From Melastoma dodecandrum (Eukaryota; Streptophyta; Magnoliopsida; Myrtales; Melastomataceae): a stretch of 64,000 nucleotides of DNA. Of the stretch, positions 17,331-27,154 are shown piece after piece (position 1 is the stretch's first letter; every line of letters begins with the position of its first letter). The notes beneath the pieces were generated by a model, which searched no databases, was not told the origin of the DNA, and saw nothing but the letters and a program-made list of their open reading frames with translations. Both the position numbers and the translations under genes were made by a program. The stretch covers positions 992,001 through 1,056,000 of the forward strand of contig JARUPY010000385.1 in the NCBI GenBank assembly GCA_029817715.1, given 5' to 3'.

Positions 17331-17869
17331 CGACCCCGGCTCGCCCGAATACCGTGCCGAGCCTAGCATCAGATCGGCAATGATTTGCTAATACCGAGTT
17401 GCTCTGATCCCGACCCATGGTCGGGATCAGAGCGTCCGGCGGACGCCCGCCGTCGCGCGGGCAGCCGATGATGCGTCGACACATCGTCGACTGGGATGAG
17501 ATGCGCCTGTCGGCTGCACGCTCGCCGAGCTTACGGAGCCCTCAACCACCAAGCCCAGTATCGGTGGCCGATCTACAAAGGCTCCGGACCGGAAGGCCGG
17601 GACCTGCCGTGCGGCCGGTGGCTCCATGCGCGGGGGACCGGCCAGCGCCAAGGCGCGGTGGACGCGGGCGGGCACGGCTCACGACGGCGCCTCCGCCTTC
17701 ACGGGATGAGACGTGCGGACACCGCCGGCTCGAATACCGGGTATTGCTTCGTAAGGAGCGATGTCACGCTGCCACAGTACGCGAGCGCGCCGGTGTGGTA
17801 CTGGTAGATCCGTATCAGGGGCGGCCGTCGCCGCCCTGTGCCTACGCCGCCAAGTGCCGACGCCGCCAA
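17331..17869. other. Intergenic region between cyclase and hybrid kinase
   Basis: About 540 bases. The hybrid kinase frame is open from 17417, but codons before about 17870 encode an Arg/Pro/Gly-rich, domain-free stretch, so I treat it as non-coding leader. No operator or RNA was recognised. Confidence 0.4.
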
Positions 17870-20389
17870 GTGCCATGCCCGGTCAGTCCGCTCTTCCGAC
17901 GAACCGATCACCGGACCGCTCGAACCTTGGCTGACCTCTTTCAGTTCCTGCCGTCCGGTGGACCAATGGCGGCGGAGATCCGGGCCCATGATTGGTCTGC
18001 CACCTCGCTCGGGGCGCCCGACCTCTGGCCGCCGGCCCTTCGCGCGAGGCTGGCGCAGATGCTCGTCTGTCCAACCGCGATGTTCCTCGCGTGGGGCCCG
18101 GAGCTCCTGTGCTTCTACAACGATGCCTATCAGCCGCTCCTCGGCTACCGCCGGTCCAACGCCCTAGGTCGACCCTTCCGCGAGGTCTGGGCGAGCATCT
18201 GGGATGAGATCGGGCCGCGCGTGCAGGCGACTTTGGAAGGTCGGAGCCAGACCCTCACCGACGTCATGCTGGACCTCTCCCGCGACGGCCGGCCCGAGCA
18301 GAGCTGGTGGTCCTTCACCTACTCGCCTGCCCTCGACGACAAGGGCGCGGTCAACGGCTTGTTCTGCGTCACCGCGGAGACCACCGACCGGGTCCTCGGC
18401 GAGGCCGCTTTGCGGGAGAGCGAGGACCACTTCCGGCACACGGTCGAGTTGAACCCGCAGGTGCCCTGGACCTGCGACCCCGGTGGCAACATCACGTCCT
18501 ACTCGAACCGTTGGCTCGCGATCACGGGTCAGCGCCCGGGCGAGCCGCTCGGCTCCGGATGGATCGAGGCCCTCCATCCCGCGGATGTGGACCCGACCGT
18601 GACGCGGTTTGCCGCCGCGCTCGCCTCGGCGGAACCGGTGGACGTCGATTATCGCATCCGGATGGCGGCGACCGGGGACTTCCGCTGGATGCGCGCCCGC
18701 GCCTTCCCCCGCCGAAACGCGGCCGGCGCCATCGTGCGCTGGTACGGCGTCGTGGAGGACGTGCACGACCGCAAGTTGGCCGAGGCGCGGCTGCATGAGA
18801 TGAACGCGACGCTTGAGCGCCGGATCGAGGAGGCGCTCGCCCAGCGGAAGCTCTGGGCCGACGTGTTCGAGACGACGGATGCCCTGGTCTGCGCCCTCGA
18901 TACGGACTTCAGGATCCTGGCCGCCAACCACGCCTGGATCGCGGAGGTCGAGGCCGTCTACGGCGTCCGGCCTCGCGTCGGCGACAACCTGCTCGAACTT
19001 TTAGCCCACATGCCCGAGGTGGTGGCGCAGGTCCGTTCGACCTGGTCGCCGGCGCTCGCGGGCGAGGAGTTTACGCTCGTCGAGGCGTTCGGCGACGAAC
19101 GGCGGCGGCGCCAGCACTACGAGATCAAGTTCACGACGCTGCGTGACGCGCAGGGGAACCGGATCGGCGCCTTCCAGTACGTCTCGGATGTCACCGAGCG
19201 GCTGCGCGAACAGGAGCGGCTCGCCCGAGCCGAGGAGACGCTTCGACACACTCAGAAGATGGAAGCCATCGGTCAGCTGACCGGCGGCGTCGCGCATGAT
19301 TTCAACAATATGCTGACGATCATCCGCTCGTCGGTGGAGTTCCTGCGCCGCCCGAACCTCGCGGAGGAGCGGCGCGCCCGCTACATGGAGGCGGTCTCGG
19401 ACACGGTAGACCGCGCCGCCAAGCTGACGAGCCAGCTCCTGGCCTTCGCCCGGCGGCAGCCGCTCAAGCCGGAGGTGTTCGACGTCGGCGCCCGGCTGCA
19501 CGACGTGGCGGACATGCTCGGGGCCGTCACGGGCGCGCGTATCCGCATCGCGACGAAGGTGCCGGCGGAGCCCTGCTATGTGCGGGTCGACGCGAGTCAG
19601 TTCGAGACCGCCCTCATCAATCTGGCCGTAAACGCCCGGGACGCCATGGATGGCGAGGGCACGCTGACCCTGCGGGTTGACGGCGGTCGGTCAATGCCCC
19701 GCATCCGCTCGCACGCCGCCGCGGCCGGACCCTTCGTCGCCCTGTCCGTGACCGACGGCGGGACCGGCATCGCACCGGACCTGCTGCCGAGGATCTTCGA
19801 GCCGTTCTTCACGACGAAGTCGGTCGGCAAGGGGACCGGCCTAGGGCTCAGCCAGGTGTTCGGCTTCGCCAAGCAGTCGGGCGGCGACATCGACGTCGTC
19901 AGTGAGATCGGGCGTGGGTCGACCTTCGTCCTCTACCTGCCTCAGGCCGATCGGCCGGCCCTGCCTCGGGACGCGCCGGACGCCGGTCACGCCGGGGCGC
20001 CCGAGGCGCCGCGCAGGCTCTGTGTCCTCGTGGTCGAGGACAATCTCGATGTCGGGCGCTTCTGCACGCAGATCCTGGAGGATCTCGGTCATGCCACCGT
20101 TTGGGCGCAGGACGCCGAGGCGGCGCTCGTCGAGATCGGGCGTGCGCCCTCTCGGTTTGATGCCGTGTTCTCCGACGTGGTGATGCCGGGCATGGGCGGC
20201 GTCGAGCTGGCCCGTCGGTTGCGGACGAGCCATCCCAGGCTCCCGGTCATCCTGACGACGGGCTACAGCGATACGTTGGCCCAGGACGACACCCACGGCT
20301 TCGAGGTCGTACGCAAGCCCTACTCGGCGGAGCAAGTCGCCGGTGCCCTCAGGGCGGCGGCGCCCCTCAGACGGCGTGCCTGCGTGTGA
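17870..20389 (+). CDS. PAS-containing hybrid sensor histidine kinase/response regulator
   Basis: A soluble hybrid kinase of about 839 aa. Order: an N-terminal PAS-like domain (MAAEIRAHDWSATSLG to about 170) typical of bacterial photo-/redox-sensing kinases; a second PAS with PAC (about 190-305); a third PAS (about 325-445); HisKA with H476 in GGVAHDFNNML; HATPase (DGGTGIAPDLLPRIFEPFFTT, GKGTGLGLSQVFG); and a C-terminal receiver with D769 in FSDVVMPG and the KPYS Lys. The HWE/HisKA 'HDFNN' box is the type often found with attached receivers. GTG 17870 gives the family-like N-terminus; ATG 17966 is an alternative. No membrane segments. Signal and output are unknown. Confidence 0.88.
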   Translation: MPCPVSPLFRRTDHRTARTLADLFQFLPSGGPMAAEIRAHDWSATSLGAPDLWPPALRARLAQMLVCPTAMFLAWGPELLCFYNDAYQPLLGYRRSNALGRPFREVWASIWDEIGPRVQATLEGRSQTLTDVMLDLSRDGRPEQSWWSFTYSPALDDKGAVNGLFCVTAETTDRVLGEAALRESEDHFRHTVELNPQVPWTCDPGGNITSYSNRWLAITGQRPGEPLGSGWIEALHPADVDPTVTRFAAALASAEPVDVDYRIRMAATGDFRWMRARAFPRRNAAGAIVRWYGVVEDVHDRKLAEARLHEMNATLERRIEEALAQRKLWADVFETTDALVCALDTDFRILAANHAWIAEVEAVYGVRPRVGDNLLELLAHMPEVVAQVRSTWSPALAGEEFTLVEAFGDERRRRQHYEIKFTTLRDAQGNRIGAFQYVSDVTERLREQERLARAEETLRHTQKMEAIGQLTGGVAHDFNNMLTIIRSSVEFLRRPNLAEERRARYMEAVSDTVDRAAKLTSQLLAFARRQPLKPEVFDVGARLHDVADMLGAVTGARIRIATKVPAEPCYVRVDASQFETALINLAVNARDAMDGEGTLTLRVDGGRSMPRIRSHAAAAGPFVALSVTDGGTGIAPDLLPRIFEPFFTTKSVGKGTGLGLSQVFGFAKQSGGDIDVVSEIGRGSTFVLYLPQADRPALPRDAPDAGHAGAPEAPRRLCVLVVEDNLDVGRFCTQILEDLGHATVWAQDAEAALVEIGRAPSRFDAVFSDVVMPGMGGVELARRLRTSHPRLPVILTTGYSDTLAQDDTHGFEVVRKPYSAEQVAGALRAAAPLRRRACV

Positions 20390-20507
20390 ACGGTGCCCGC
20401 CGGAGGGCCGAGCGGCGGTGCGGGTGCAGTCCTCCGGCCGGGCGACCGGAATGCTCCGGCACCGGCACGGCATCGGAAGACAGGATTCTCCGTTTCCGCA
20501 TCATGCG

Positions 20508-21908
20508 CTACGGAACACGAAAACTCGCCCGCGCCACCAGTCCCGAGCGGCCCGCGCGGGACTCCAGCGTGACCGCGCCGCCGATCCGATCCGCGAGGGC
20601 GCGCACGATCGCCAGCCCCAGGCCGCTGCCGTCCGGACCGCCTCTGGTCGCGACGCGATAGAACCGCTCGAAGACCTTCTCGCGCTCCTCCGGCGGCAGG
20701 CCCGGTCCCTCGTCCTCGACGTCCACGCAGGCCCCATCCTCCGTGCGCCGGACCCGGACGATGGTGGTGCCTTCGGGCCGGTTGTAGCGGATGGCGTTGT
20801 CCACGAGGTTCGAGAGGATCTCGCCCACGATGAACGGGTCGCCGACGACCGGCACCGCGCCGTCCGGGCGATCGAGCACGATCTCGCCCCCGCGCGCGAG
20901 GGCATGGGGCACCTGCTCCGTGACCACACGGGCCGCGATGGCGTTCAGGTCGTCTGTCGCCGCCGGGGCGTCCGTGTCGGCGGCGCCCGCGTCGGCGCGG
21001 GCGAGCGCGATCAGTTGCGCCAGGAGCCGTTCCAGGCGCCGCGCCGCGCCGTCGATATCGTCGATCGCCGCATCGTGCGCCGGGTCCCCCGGCGCGGTGC
21101 GGCGGAGGAGTTCCACGTGCATCCTGAGCACGGCGAGCGGCGTGCGCAACTGATGCGAGGCATCGGACGTGAAGGTGCGCTCCCCCGCGATCGATTGCTC
21201 AAGGCGGTGCAGCAGCGTGTTGAACGCGAGCACCGGGGCCAACGCCTCGCGGGGCACCCCGGCCACATCGAGCGGCTGCAGGTTGATCGCGCCCGGGACT
21301 GCCCGTCGGCTGATCGCATCGCTCAGCCGGGTCAGGGGCTTCAGGCTGCTGTCGATGCTGTACCACGACAAGGCCCCGATCAGGGCCATCAGGCCCAGCT
21401 CGGCCAGCACGAGCCCGGCGAGCAGGCGGCGCTCCAGGCCCTGGCGGGCTTCGCGCGTCTCGGCGACCTGGACGAGGACCGGGCTCGGCTTCCCGTAGAC
21501 GCGGCGCGCCTGGGCGGCGATCCTGACGCTCGCCCCGCGGACCACCCCGTCGCGGTGGGCCGTCACGCCGGGCTGAAGCGAGTCGACGTCCAGGCCCGGC
21601 AGGTCGCGATAGCCGGTCACCAGCGCCCCGCCATAGGTGACGCCGTAGTAGATCCGGTCCTGCGCCTGGCTCTCCAGCATCCCGAGGGCGACGCGGGGAA
21701 GATCGACCGAGACCTCGCCGTCCTCCACCGTCAGCCGCTCGGCGATGGCGAGGACGGATCCATCGAGGAGGCGGTCATGCGTCGTCTCCACGACGTCGCG
21801 GATGACGAGGGCGCCCGCGAAGCCGAGCAGGAGCGCGAGCGCCAGCGCCGGACGCAGCATGCGGACCAGCAGGCGCCGCCGGATCGAGGGCGCGCGCGGC
21901 CGGGTCAC
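20508..21908 (-). CDS. TctE-type sensor histidine kinase
   Basis: A 466-aa inner-membrane kinase. TM1 is at about 15-37, a periplasmic TctE-type sensor region follows (YYGVTYGGALVTGYRDLP), TM2 is at about 163-183. Then HAMP-like linker, HisKA with SDASHQLRTPLAVL (phospho-His), and HATPase with DNAIRYN, DEGPGLPPEE and GSGLGLAIV. The ATG overlaps the regulator stop by 4 bases (ATGA), giving a regulator-kinase operon. The family member TctE controls tricarboxylate uptake; a citrate-type symporter and a periplasmic binding protein lie close by, in agreement. Confidence 0.88.
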   Translation of the reverse strand: MTRPRAPSIRRRLLVRMLRPALALALLLGFAGALVIRDVVETTHDRLLDGSVLAIAERLTVEDGEVSVDLPRVALGMLESQAQDRIYYGVTYGGALVTGYRDLPGLDVDSLQPGVTAHRDGVVRGASVRIAAQARRVYGKPSPVLVQVAETREARQGLERRLLAGLVLAELGLMALIGALSWYSIDSSLKPLTRLSDAISRRAVPGAINLQPLDVAGVPREALAPVLAFNTLLHRLEQSIAGERTFTSDASHQLRTPLAVLRMHVELLRRTAPGDPAHDAAIDDIDGAARRLERLLAQLIALARADAGAADTDAPAATDDLNAIAARVVTEQVPHALARGGEIVLDRPDGAVPVVGDPFIVGEILSNLVDNAIRYNRPEGTTIVRVRRTEDGACVDVEDEGPGLPPEEREKVFERFYRVATRGGPDGSGLGLAIVRALADRIGGAVTLESRAGRSGLVARASFRVP

Positions 21909-22570
21909 ACCGGCATCAGCAGATAGCCGAGGCCGCGGATCGTGCGGATCTCGGGGCCGTCCGGCTGCAGCTTCTTCCGGAGGCGGGCGACGTAGAGTTC
22001 GAGGGCGTTCGGCGCGACGGGCTCGTCGAAGCCGAAGATCTCGGCGGTGAGCCGTTCCTTCGGGACGGGTTTGCCGGCGCGCGTCATCAGGATGGTCAGG
22101 ACGGCGAGCTCCCGGCGCCGCAGCGCGACGGGCGCCCCGCCGAGGGTCACGGTGCCCGAAGCCCGGTCGAGTTCCAGGGTGCCGCAGCGCAGGACGGGGT
22201 TCGGCACGGCCTGCCCCCGCCTGACGAGGGCGCGCACCCGCGCCTCGAACTCGGCGAGGTCGAAGGGCTTCAGCAGATAATCGTCGGCGCCCAGATCGAG
22301 CCCGCGCACCCGGTCGCTGATGGCGTCCCGCGCGGTCAGGACCATGACCGGAACGGTCGAGCCCGCCGTCCGGATGGCCTTGAGGACGTCGAAGCCCGGC
22401 AGGCCCGGCAGGCCGAGATCCAGCACGACGAGGCTGTAGGGCTCACTGAGGGCGAGTTGCACCGCATCCGCCCCGTCGGCCTCATGGTCGACGGCGTATC
22501 CGCCCTGCCGGAGGGCGGCGACCAAGCCACGGGCCAGGGCGGCATCGTCCTCGACGACCAGAACGCGCAT
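21905..22570 (-). CDS. OmpR/TctD-type response regulator
   Basis: A 221-aa regulator: an N-terminal receiver with the acidic pair in VVEDD, the phospho-acceptor Asp in VVLDLGLPGLPG, and a C-terminal winged helix (about 125-220; LTILMTRAGKPVPKERLTAEIF, with the recognition helix ALELYVARLRKKL). First gene of a two-gene operon with the TctE-like kinase. Divergent from the periplasmic binding protein gene 93 bases away, a likely target. Confidence 0.92.
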   Translation of the reverse strand: MRVLVVEDDAALARGLVAALRQGGYAVDHEADGADAVQLALSEPYSLVVLDLGLPGLPGFDVLKAIRTAGSTVPVMVLTARDAISDRVRGLDLGADDYLLKPFDLAEFEARVRALVRRGQAVPNPVLRCGTLELDRASGTVTLGGAPVALRRRELAVLTILMTRAGKPVPKERLTAEIFGFDEPVAPNALELYVARLRKKLQPDGPEIRTIRGLGYLLMPV

Positions 22571-22662
22571 GCTCCTCCCGTCATCGATCGTCTTGGCCGG
22601 AGCGGCGATCCACGTTTAGCATCCCCGCCCCGGCTCTGCACGGCGAAGGTGCAGGACATCCC

Positions 22663-23763
22663 GTGGTTCCGAAAGGGCAGACCCTGTTGCGCGCGCCCGC
22701 TGCCGTCGGCCTCCTCCTGCTGCTGATCGCCGGTCCCGGCCCGGCCTCGGCTCAGGTCGAACCGTCTCTGGCGGCCGAGGATACCGGGGCCGCCACGGAC
22801 CGCGGCGAGACCGTCGTGGTCGTGCGGGCGACGACCGACGAGGCCGAGGTCGCCGACCTCATCGCGGGCTTCCGCAAGGCCCATCCCGGCGTGGCGGTGT
22901 CCTACACCAAGATGGACTCCGCCCGCCTCTACGACAGCTTCGTCGAGGAGGCCGCCGCAGGCGCCAGCACGGTCGACATCGTGTGGAGCTCGGCCATGGA
23001 CCGCCAGATCAAGCTGGTGAACGACGGCTACGCCGCCCACTACGCCTCTCCCGAGGCGGCCTCGCTGCCGGCCTGGGCAGTGTGGCGCAACGAGGCCTTC
23101 GGCGTCACGGCCGAGCCGGTCGCCATCGCCTACAACAGGATGCTCCTCCCGCCGGAGCGCGTCCCCCAGACCCGCGCCGACCTGATCCGGTCCCTGACCG
23201 ACCATCCGGAGGCGTGGAAGGGCAAGGTCGCCGCCTACGACCCCGAGCGGAGCGGCGTCGGTTCCCTCGTCCTCGCGCAGGACGCCGAGGTCACGCCGCG
23301 CACCTGGGATCTCGTCTCCGCCCTCGGGCAGGCGGGCGTGAAGCTCTACACCCGCACCGAGACGATGCTCGACCGGATCGCCGCCGGCGAGGCCCTCCTC
23401 GCCTACGGCGTGTTCGGCGCCTACGCCCGCGAACGGGCCAAGCAGGATCCGACGATCGGCGTCGTGCTGCCCACGGACTACACGCTCCTCGTCTCGCGGA
23501 TCGCCTTCATCGCGAAACGGGCGCCGCACCCCGCCGCCGCCCGCATGTTCCTCGACTACATGCTCTCCCGGGAGGGTCAGGCGCGGCTCGCCGCCCGGTC
23601 GCTCACACCGGCCCGCGCAGATGCCCGCCGGGCGGACGACCCGGTCGCGTCCGCCCCGGCGCTGCGGCCGGTCCCGGTCGGGCCGGAGCTGCTGGCCAAC
23701 CTCGACCAGATCCGTCAGGCCCGCATGCTGCGGCGCTGGCGGCGCGCCATGGAAGGCCGCTGA
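22663..23763 (+). CDS. Periplasmic substrate-binding protein (ABC iron/polyamine type fold)
   Basis: A 366-aa exported binding protein. Residues 1-31 are a signal peptide (VGLLLLLIAGPGPASA). The mature part has the two-lobed type II periplasmic binding-protein pattern: TVVVVRATTDEAEVADLIAGF, VDIVWSSAMDRQIKL, and a C-terminal FLDYMLSREGQARL. No permease or ATPase gene accompanies it. In many proteobacteria a solitary binding protein is encoded beside a TctDE pair and may present ligand to the sensor (inference). GTG 22663 is the only start giving a complete signal peptide. Ligand unknown; carboxylate possible. Confidence 0.82.
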   Translation: MVPKGQTLLRAPAAVGLLLLLIAGPGPASAQVEPSLAAEDTGAATDRGETVVVVRATTDEAEVADLIAGFRKAHPGVAVSYTKMDSARLYDSFVEEAAAGASTVDIVWSSAMDRQIKLVNDGYAAHYASPEAASLPAWAVWRNEAFGVTAEPVAIAYNRMLLPPERVPQTRADLIRSLTDHPEAWKGKVAAYDPERSGVGSLVLAQDAEVTPRTWDLVSALGQAGVKLYTRTETMLDRIAAGEALLAYGVFGAYARERAKQDPTIGVVLPTDYTLLVSRIAFIAKRAPHPAAARMFLDYMLSREGQARLAARSLTPARADARRADDPVASAPALRPVPVGPELLANLDQIRQARMLRRWRRAMEGR

Positions 23764-23956
23764 GCCCCGGGTCCCGCGACAGCTTCGTGACAGGTTGACT
23801 GGCGTATAGCGGCTTCAAGCGCTGCGAAGTCGGCGCGAATACATGGGAGGATTGGTTCACGGCTGCAGCCCGATCGCCAGGAGCGATCGTCAGCCGAATC
23901 CGAACCGACGCTTCCCTCGTGCGGTCGCGACCGCTCTGCGCCTGAGGGAGACAGCA

Positions 23957-25249
23957 ATGATACAGGCCCATCCATCGAGCTCCAAAGTCGCCACCGTGCT
24001 GCGGGTGACGAGCGGCAATTTCCTCGAGATGTTCGACTTCTTCCTGTTCGGCTTCTACGCCACCTACATCTCGAAGGCGTTCTTCCCGGCCGGGAACGAG
24101 CTGACCTCGCTGCTGCTGACGTTCATGACGTTCGGCGCCGGCTTCCTGATGCGCCCGCTCGGGGCGATCTTCCTGGGCGCCTATGTCGACCAGGTCGGCC
24201 GCCGCAAAGGCTTGATCGTCACGCTCGGCATCATGGCCACCGGCACCATCCTCATCGCCTTCGTCCCCGGCTACGGCACGATCGGCCTGTTCGCCCCCTT
24301 CCTGGTCCTCGTCGGGCGCCTGCTGCAGGGTTTCTCGGCCGGCGTCGAGCTTGGCGGCGTTTCGGTCTATCTGTCGGAGATCGCGACGCCCGGCAACAAG
24401 GGCTTCTATGTCAGCTGGCAGTCCGGCAGCCAGCAGGTCGCGGTGATGTTCGCGGCGGTGATCGGCTTTATCCTCAACCACGCCCTCTCCCCCGCCGACA
24501 TGAACGAATGGGGCTGGCGCATCCCGTTCTTCATCGGCTGCGCGATCGTGCCGTTCCTGTTCTACATCCGGCGCTCGCTGGAGGAGACGGAGGAGTTCCT
24601 GAAGCGCAAGCACCGGCCGTCCATGGGCGAGGTGTTCGGCTCGCTCGCCCGGAACTGGCAGATCGTGCTGCTCGGGATGTTGATGGTCGCGATGACGACC
24701 GTCTCGTTCTACACCATCACGGTCTACACCCCGACCTTCGGCAAGGCGGTGCTGAAGCTGACCACGACGGACAGCCTGATCGTCACCTTCTGCGTCGCGC
24801 TGTCGAACCTGTTCTGGCTGCCGGTGATGGGCGCGATCTCCGACCGGGTCGGCCGCAAGCCGATCCTGCTGGTCTTCTCGGCGCTGACCCTGCTCACCGC
24901 CTACCCGGTGCTGGGCTGGCTCGCGGCCGGCCCGAGCTTCGGCAAGCTGCTGATCGCTCTGCTGTGGCTCTCCTTCCTCTACGGCAGCTACAACGGCGCG
25001 ATGGTGGTGGCCCTGACGGAGGTGATCCCGGCGAGCGTCCGCACGGCCGGCTTCTCCCTCGCCTATACGCTGGCAACGGCCCTGCTCGGAGGGTTCACGC
25101 CGCTCGTCTCCACGTGGCTGATCGAGGCGACGGGCAACCGCGCGGCCCCCGGCCTGTGGATGGCGTTCGGCGGGGCGTGCGGCCTGATCGCCACGCTCCT
25201 GATCTACCGCCGGGCCACCCGGCCGGTCGCCCTGGGCGCCCCCGCGTGA
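23957..25249 (+). CDS. MFS citrate/tricarballylate-type proton symporter
   Basis: A 430-aa, 12-helix major facilitator transporter. The conserved segments of the CitA/TcuC group are present: [33 protein letters not shown] (loop 2-3), [22 protein letters not shown] and SDRVGRRKP-like loop 8-9 ([10 protein letters not shown]). Length matches E. coli CitA. It should import citrate or a related tricarboxylate with protons across the inner membrane. ATG 23957 follows GAGGGAGACA. The TctDE-like system upstream is the probable regulator. Followed by a strong terminator hairpin. Confidence 0.92.
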   Translation: MIQAHPSSSKVATVLRVTSGNFLEMFDFFLFGFYATYISKAFFPAGNELTSLLLTFMTFGAGFLMRPLGAIFLGAYVDQVGRRKGLIVTLGIMATGTILIAFVPGYGTIGLFAPFLVLVGRLLQGFSAGVELGGVSVYLSEIATPGNKGFYVSWQSGSQQVAVMFAAVIGFILNHALSPADMNEWGWRIPFFIGCAIVPFLFYIRRSLEETEEFLKRKHRPSMGEVFGSLARNWQIVLLGMLMVAMTTVSFYTITVYTPTFGKAVLKLTTTDSLIVTFCVALSNLFWLPVMGAISDRVGRKPILLVFSALTLLTAYPVLGWLAAGPSFGKLLIALLWLSFLYGSYNGAMVVALTEVIPASVRTAGFSLAYTLATALLGGFTPLVSTWLIEATGNRAAPGLWMAFGGACGLIATLLIYRRATRPVALGAPA

Positions 25250-25316
25250 CCGGCTCGCCGGGCGCGCCGCATCCCGGCGGCCCCGCGCCCGCCGCGGTGT
25301 AGGGCTCACGGACGAG

Positions 25317-25346
25317 GGGGTGGCGATCGGTCCTGATCGCCACCCC
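25317..25346. terminator. Terminator hairpin after the citrate-type symporter
   Basis: A perfect 12-bp stem, GGGGTGGCGATC / GATCGCCACCCC, with a 6-base loop, 68 bases past the stop. Not followed by a clean T-run, but the stem is very stable. It lies between convergent genes and may serve both. Confidence 0.7.
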
Positions 25347-25496
25347 GTCTCGATTCGCCGGGCACATACGGCGGCGCGAGCGACCGGGACCCTCCGCCCC
25401 CGCTGACCGGGGGGAGGCCGACCGTGAGGCTGTCACGCCGATCACAGAGCGGATCTCAACGCCCGGATCGATGCGTCCGTATCCGGCGCAGGCGGA

Positions 25497-26345
25497 TCAA
25501 CGCTCGCCCGCGGCCGTCATGCAGGCGCCGCCGCGCGCGTCGAGGGTGACACCCGCGAAGGCGTCGCCGTCCCGCTGCCCGGCGACCTGGAAGGTCTGTC
25601 CGGCGATCATCGGGCATACGCCGCGGTAGCGGAACCTGCGGGGGACGCCGCCCAGCGTCTCGGCGGCGAGGTTGAACAGCAGGCTCGCCTGGATCGGCCC
25701 GTGGACGACCAAGCCCGGGTACCCCTCCACCTCCGTCGCGTAGGGGAGGTCGTAGTGGAAGCGGTGGCCGTTGAAGGTCATCGCCGAGTAGCGGAACAGG
25801 AGCGTCGTCGTCGCCTCGACCGCGCGCACCCGGTCGGGCGTCCCCGTCAGGGGCGAGGGCTGGGGCGCCGCCACCTGTCCGCCCGGCTGCGCCGCCTCGC
25901 GGTAGACGATGTCCTGCCGCTCGCGGAGGGCCAGCCCGCGGGACGTCTCGTATGCGTGCCGGACAGTGACGAAGCAGAGGGAACCCGTTCGGCCCGCCTT
26001 GGCGACGACGTCCGAGACCGTCTCGCGCCGTACGACCTCGTCGCCGACCCGCAGGGGCGCCAGGGTCTCGATCTCGCCGCCCGCCCACATGCGCCTGGGC
26101 AGCGGCACCGGCGGGAGGAATCCGCCCTTGGCCGCGTGCCCGTCCGGCCCGAGCGTGTCGGCGGCGGGCGTCTCCGGCGCAAGACACCAGTGCAGCGCCA
26201 GCGGCGCCTCGTCGTCCCGCACGGGCGCGAGGGCGCCGGTGAAGGTCGCGCGGAATTCGTTCACGAGGCGCGGGGTGACGATGTCGCGAACCGCGCGGCT
26301 GCGGCCGATCCAGCTGCGCAGGTGATCCATATCGAGGGCGGTCAT
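25497..26345 (-). CDS. MaoC-like acyl-CoA hydratase (mesaconyl-C4-CoA hydratase / 3-methylfumaryl-CoA type)
   Basis: A 282-aa double hot-dog enzyme. The N-terminal half is a FAS1-like dehydratase fold (RRMWAGGEIETLAPLRVGD); the C-terminal half carries the hydratase-type YSAMTFNGHRFHYD segment and LVVHGPIQASLLF. The combination and length are those of mesaconyl-C4-CoA/3-methylfumaryl-CoA hydratases. ATG 26345 is used; an ATG at 26384 is also open. It should add or remove water in a C4-C5 branched acyl-CoA. It converges with the citrate symporter; no partner gene (e.g. CoA-transferase mct) is adjacent, so pathway assignment is tentative. Confidence 0.8.
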   Translation of the reverse strand: MTALDMDHLRSWIGRSRAVRDIVTPRLVNEFRATFTGALAPVRDDEAPLALHWCLAPETPAADTLGPDGHAAKGGFLPPVPLPRRMWAGGEIETLAPLRVGDEVVRRETVSDVVAKAGRTGSLCFVTVRHAYETSRGLALRERQDIVYREAAQPGGQVAAPQPSPLTGTPDRVRAVEATTTLLFRYSAMTFNGHRFHYDLPYATEVEGYPGLVVHGPIQASLLFNLAAETLGGVPRRFRYRGVCPMIAGQTFQVAGQRDGDAFAGVTLDARGGACMTAAGER

Positions 26346-27154
26346 CAACGGTCCCTTGGTCGGTCTGGAGGGGACTTGCGGCACGGCTGGGCTCCGATCG
26401 CCCTGGCGGCGCGCAGGGCGCCGAGCGCCGGGACGGGATCAGTCCGCGGCTCCGAACCCTTGGGCGTCGCCGGCGGCAGGAACATGGCCACCTGCCCGTT
26501 CGGGCGTCTCGACCGCTCTCAAAGGCCCCCGGGCGCGCGACCGCGGATGCGCCCAGACCTCGGCCACGGTGCCGCACGAGCGTTGGCGATGGCGGCCGCA
26601 TCCCAGCGGGCTGTGATCGCTTGGGCGGCGCTCCGCGCCAAGCCCGCGACGGTCAGCGCCGTCAGCGCTTCGCGGTTCTGTACCCGCAGGATGTGGGTGA
26701 CGAAACGCGGATCGCGGGTCGGGTCGGGCTGCTCCAGCACCGGCTCGCAGACGATCGCCCAATCCCGCCTGCAGCCCCAGGGGCGGTTCCGGACGAGGAC
26801 GTCGGCCTTCGCCACCGGATCGCGCAGACTGACGGACCGACCACCGCGCTTTTGCCGAAGGTCGACACGATTGTCCGTTCATCCGTCCGAGACCGGAACG
26901 TTGCCGATCCGCAACAGCGCACATCCGATATTTCCAGATTGTAACTGATCTAAGTCGATATCGGATCACGATCATGATGTTGCCCAGCAAGATGCAGGGA
27001 AGATAGGAATCCATCTAAGATTCATTACAGAAAATCCACCCCATCGACGCCGGACTTCAGCTTGATCCGCATTGTGTCCCATCGATAACCCTGCGTCCGA
27101 AGAGAAAGAATTTTCGGCACGTATCGGCTTCCGTGCGAAGCCGCGGAGTGAATC
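26346..27154. other. Intergenic region with one doubtful small gene
   Basis: About 810 bases upstream of the TonB receptor. It contains a possible reverse-strand gene (26519-26815) and, from 26930 to 27110, an AT-richer segment that probably carries the receptor promoter. I could not identify a clear Fur, RirA or Irr site by eye. Confidence 0.4.
26519..26815 (-). CDS. Hypothetical small protein (doubtful)
   Basis: A 98-aa frame from GTG 26815. The first two-thirds have strongly G/C-ending codons and a plausible protein composition (DWAIVCEPVLEQPDPTRDPRF, then LTALTVAGLARSAAQAITARWDAAAIA), unlike the usual shadow frames. The last 15 residues look less coding-like. No domain recognised; it may be a remnant of a longer gene. 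Confidence 0.3.
   Translation of the reverse strand: MAKADVLVRNRPWGCRRDWAIVCEPVLEQPDPTRDPRFVTHILRVQNREALTALTVAGLARSAAQAITARWDAAAIANARAAPWPRSGRIRGRAPGGL

Noticed and set aside
17417..17869. N-terminal extension of the hybrid kinase
   Set aside because: Open frame but Arg/Pro-rich and unlike any PAS N-terminus; GTG 17870 gives the family-like start.
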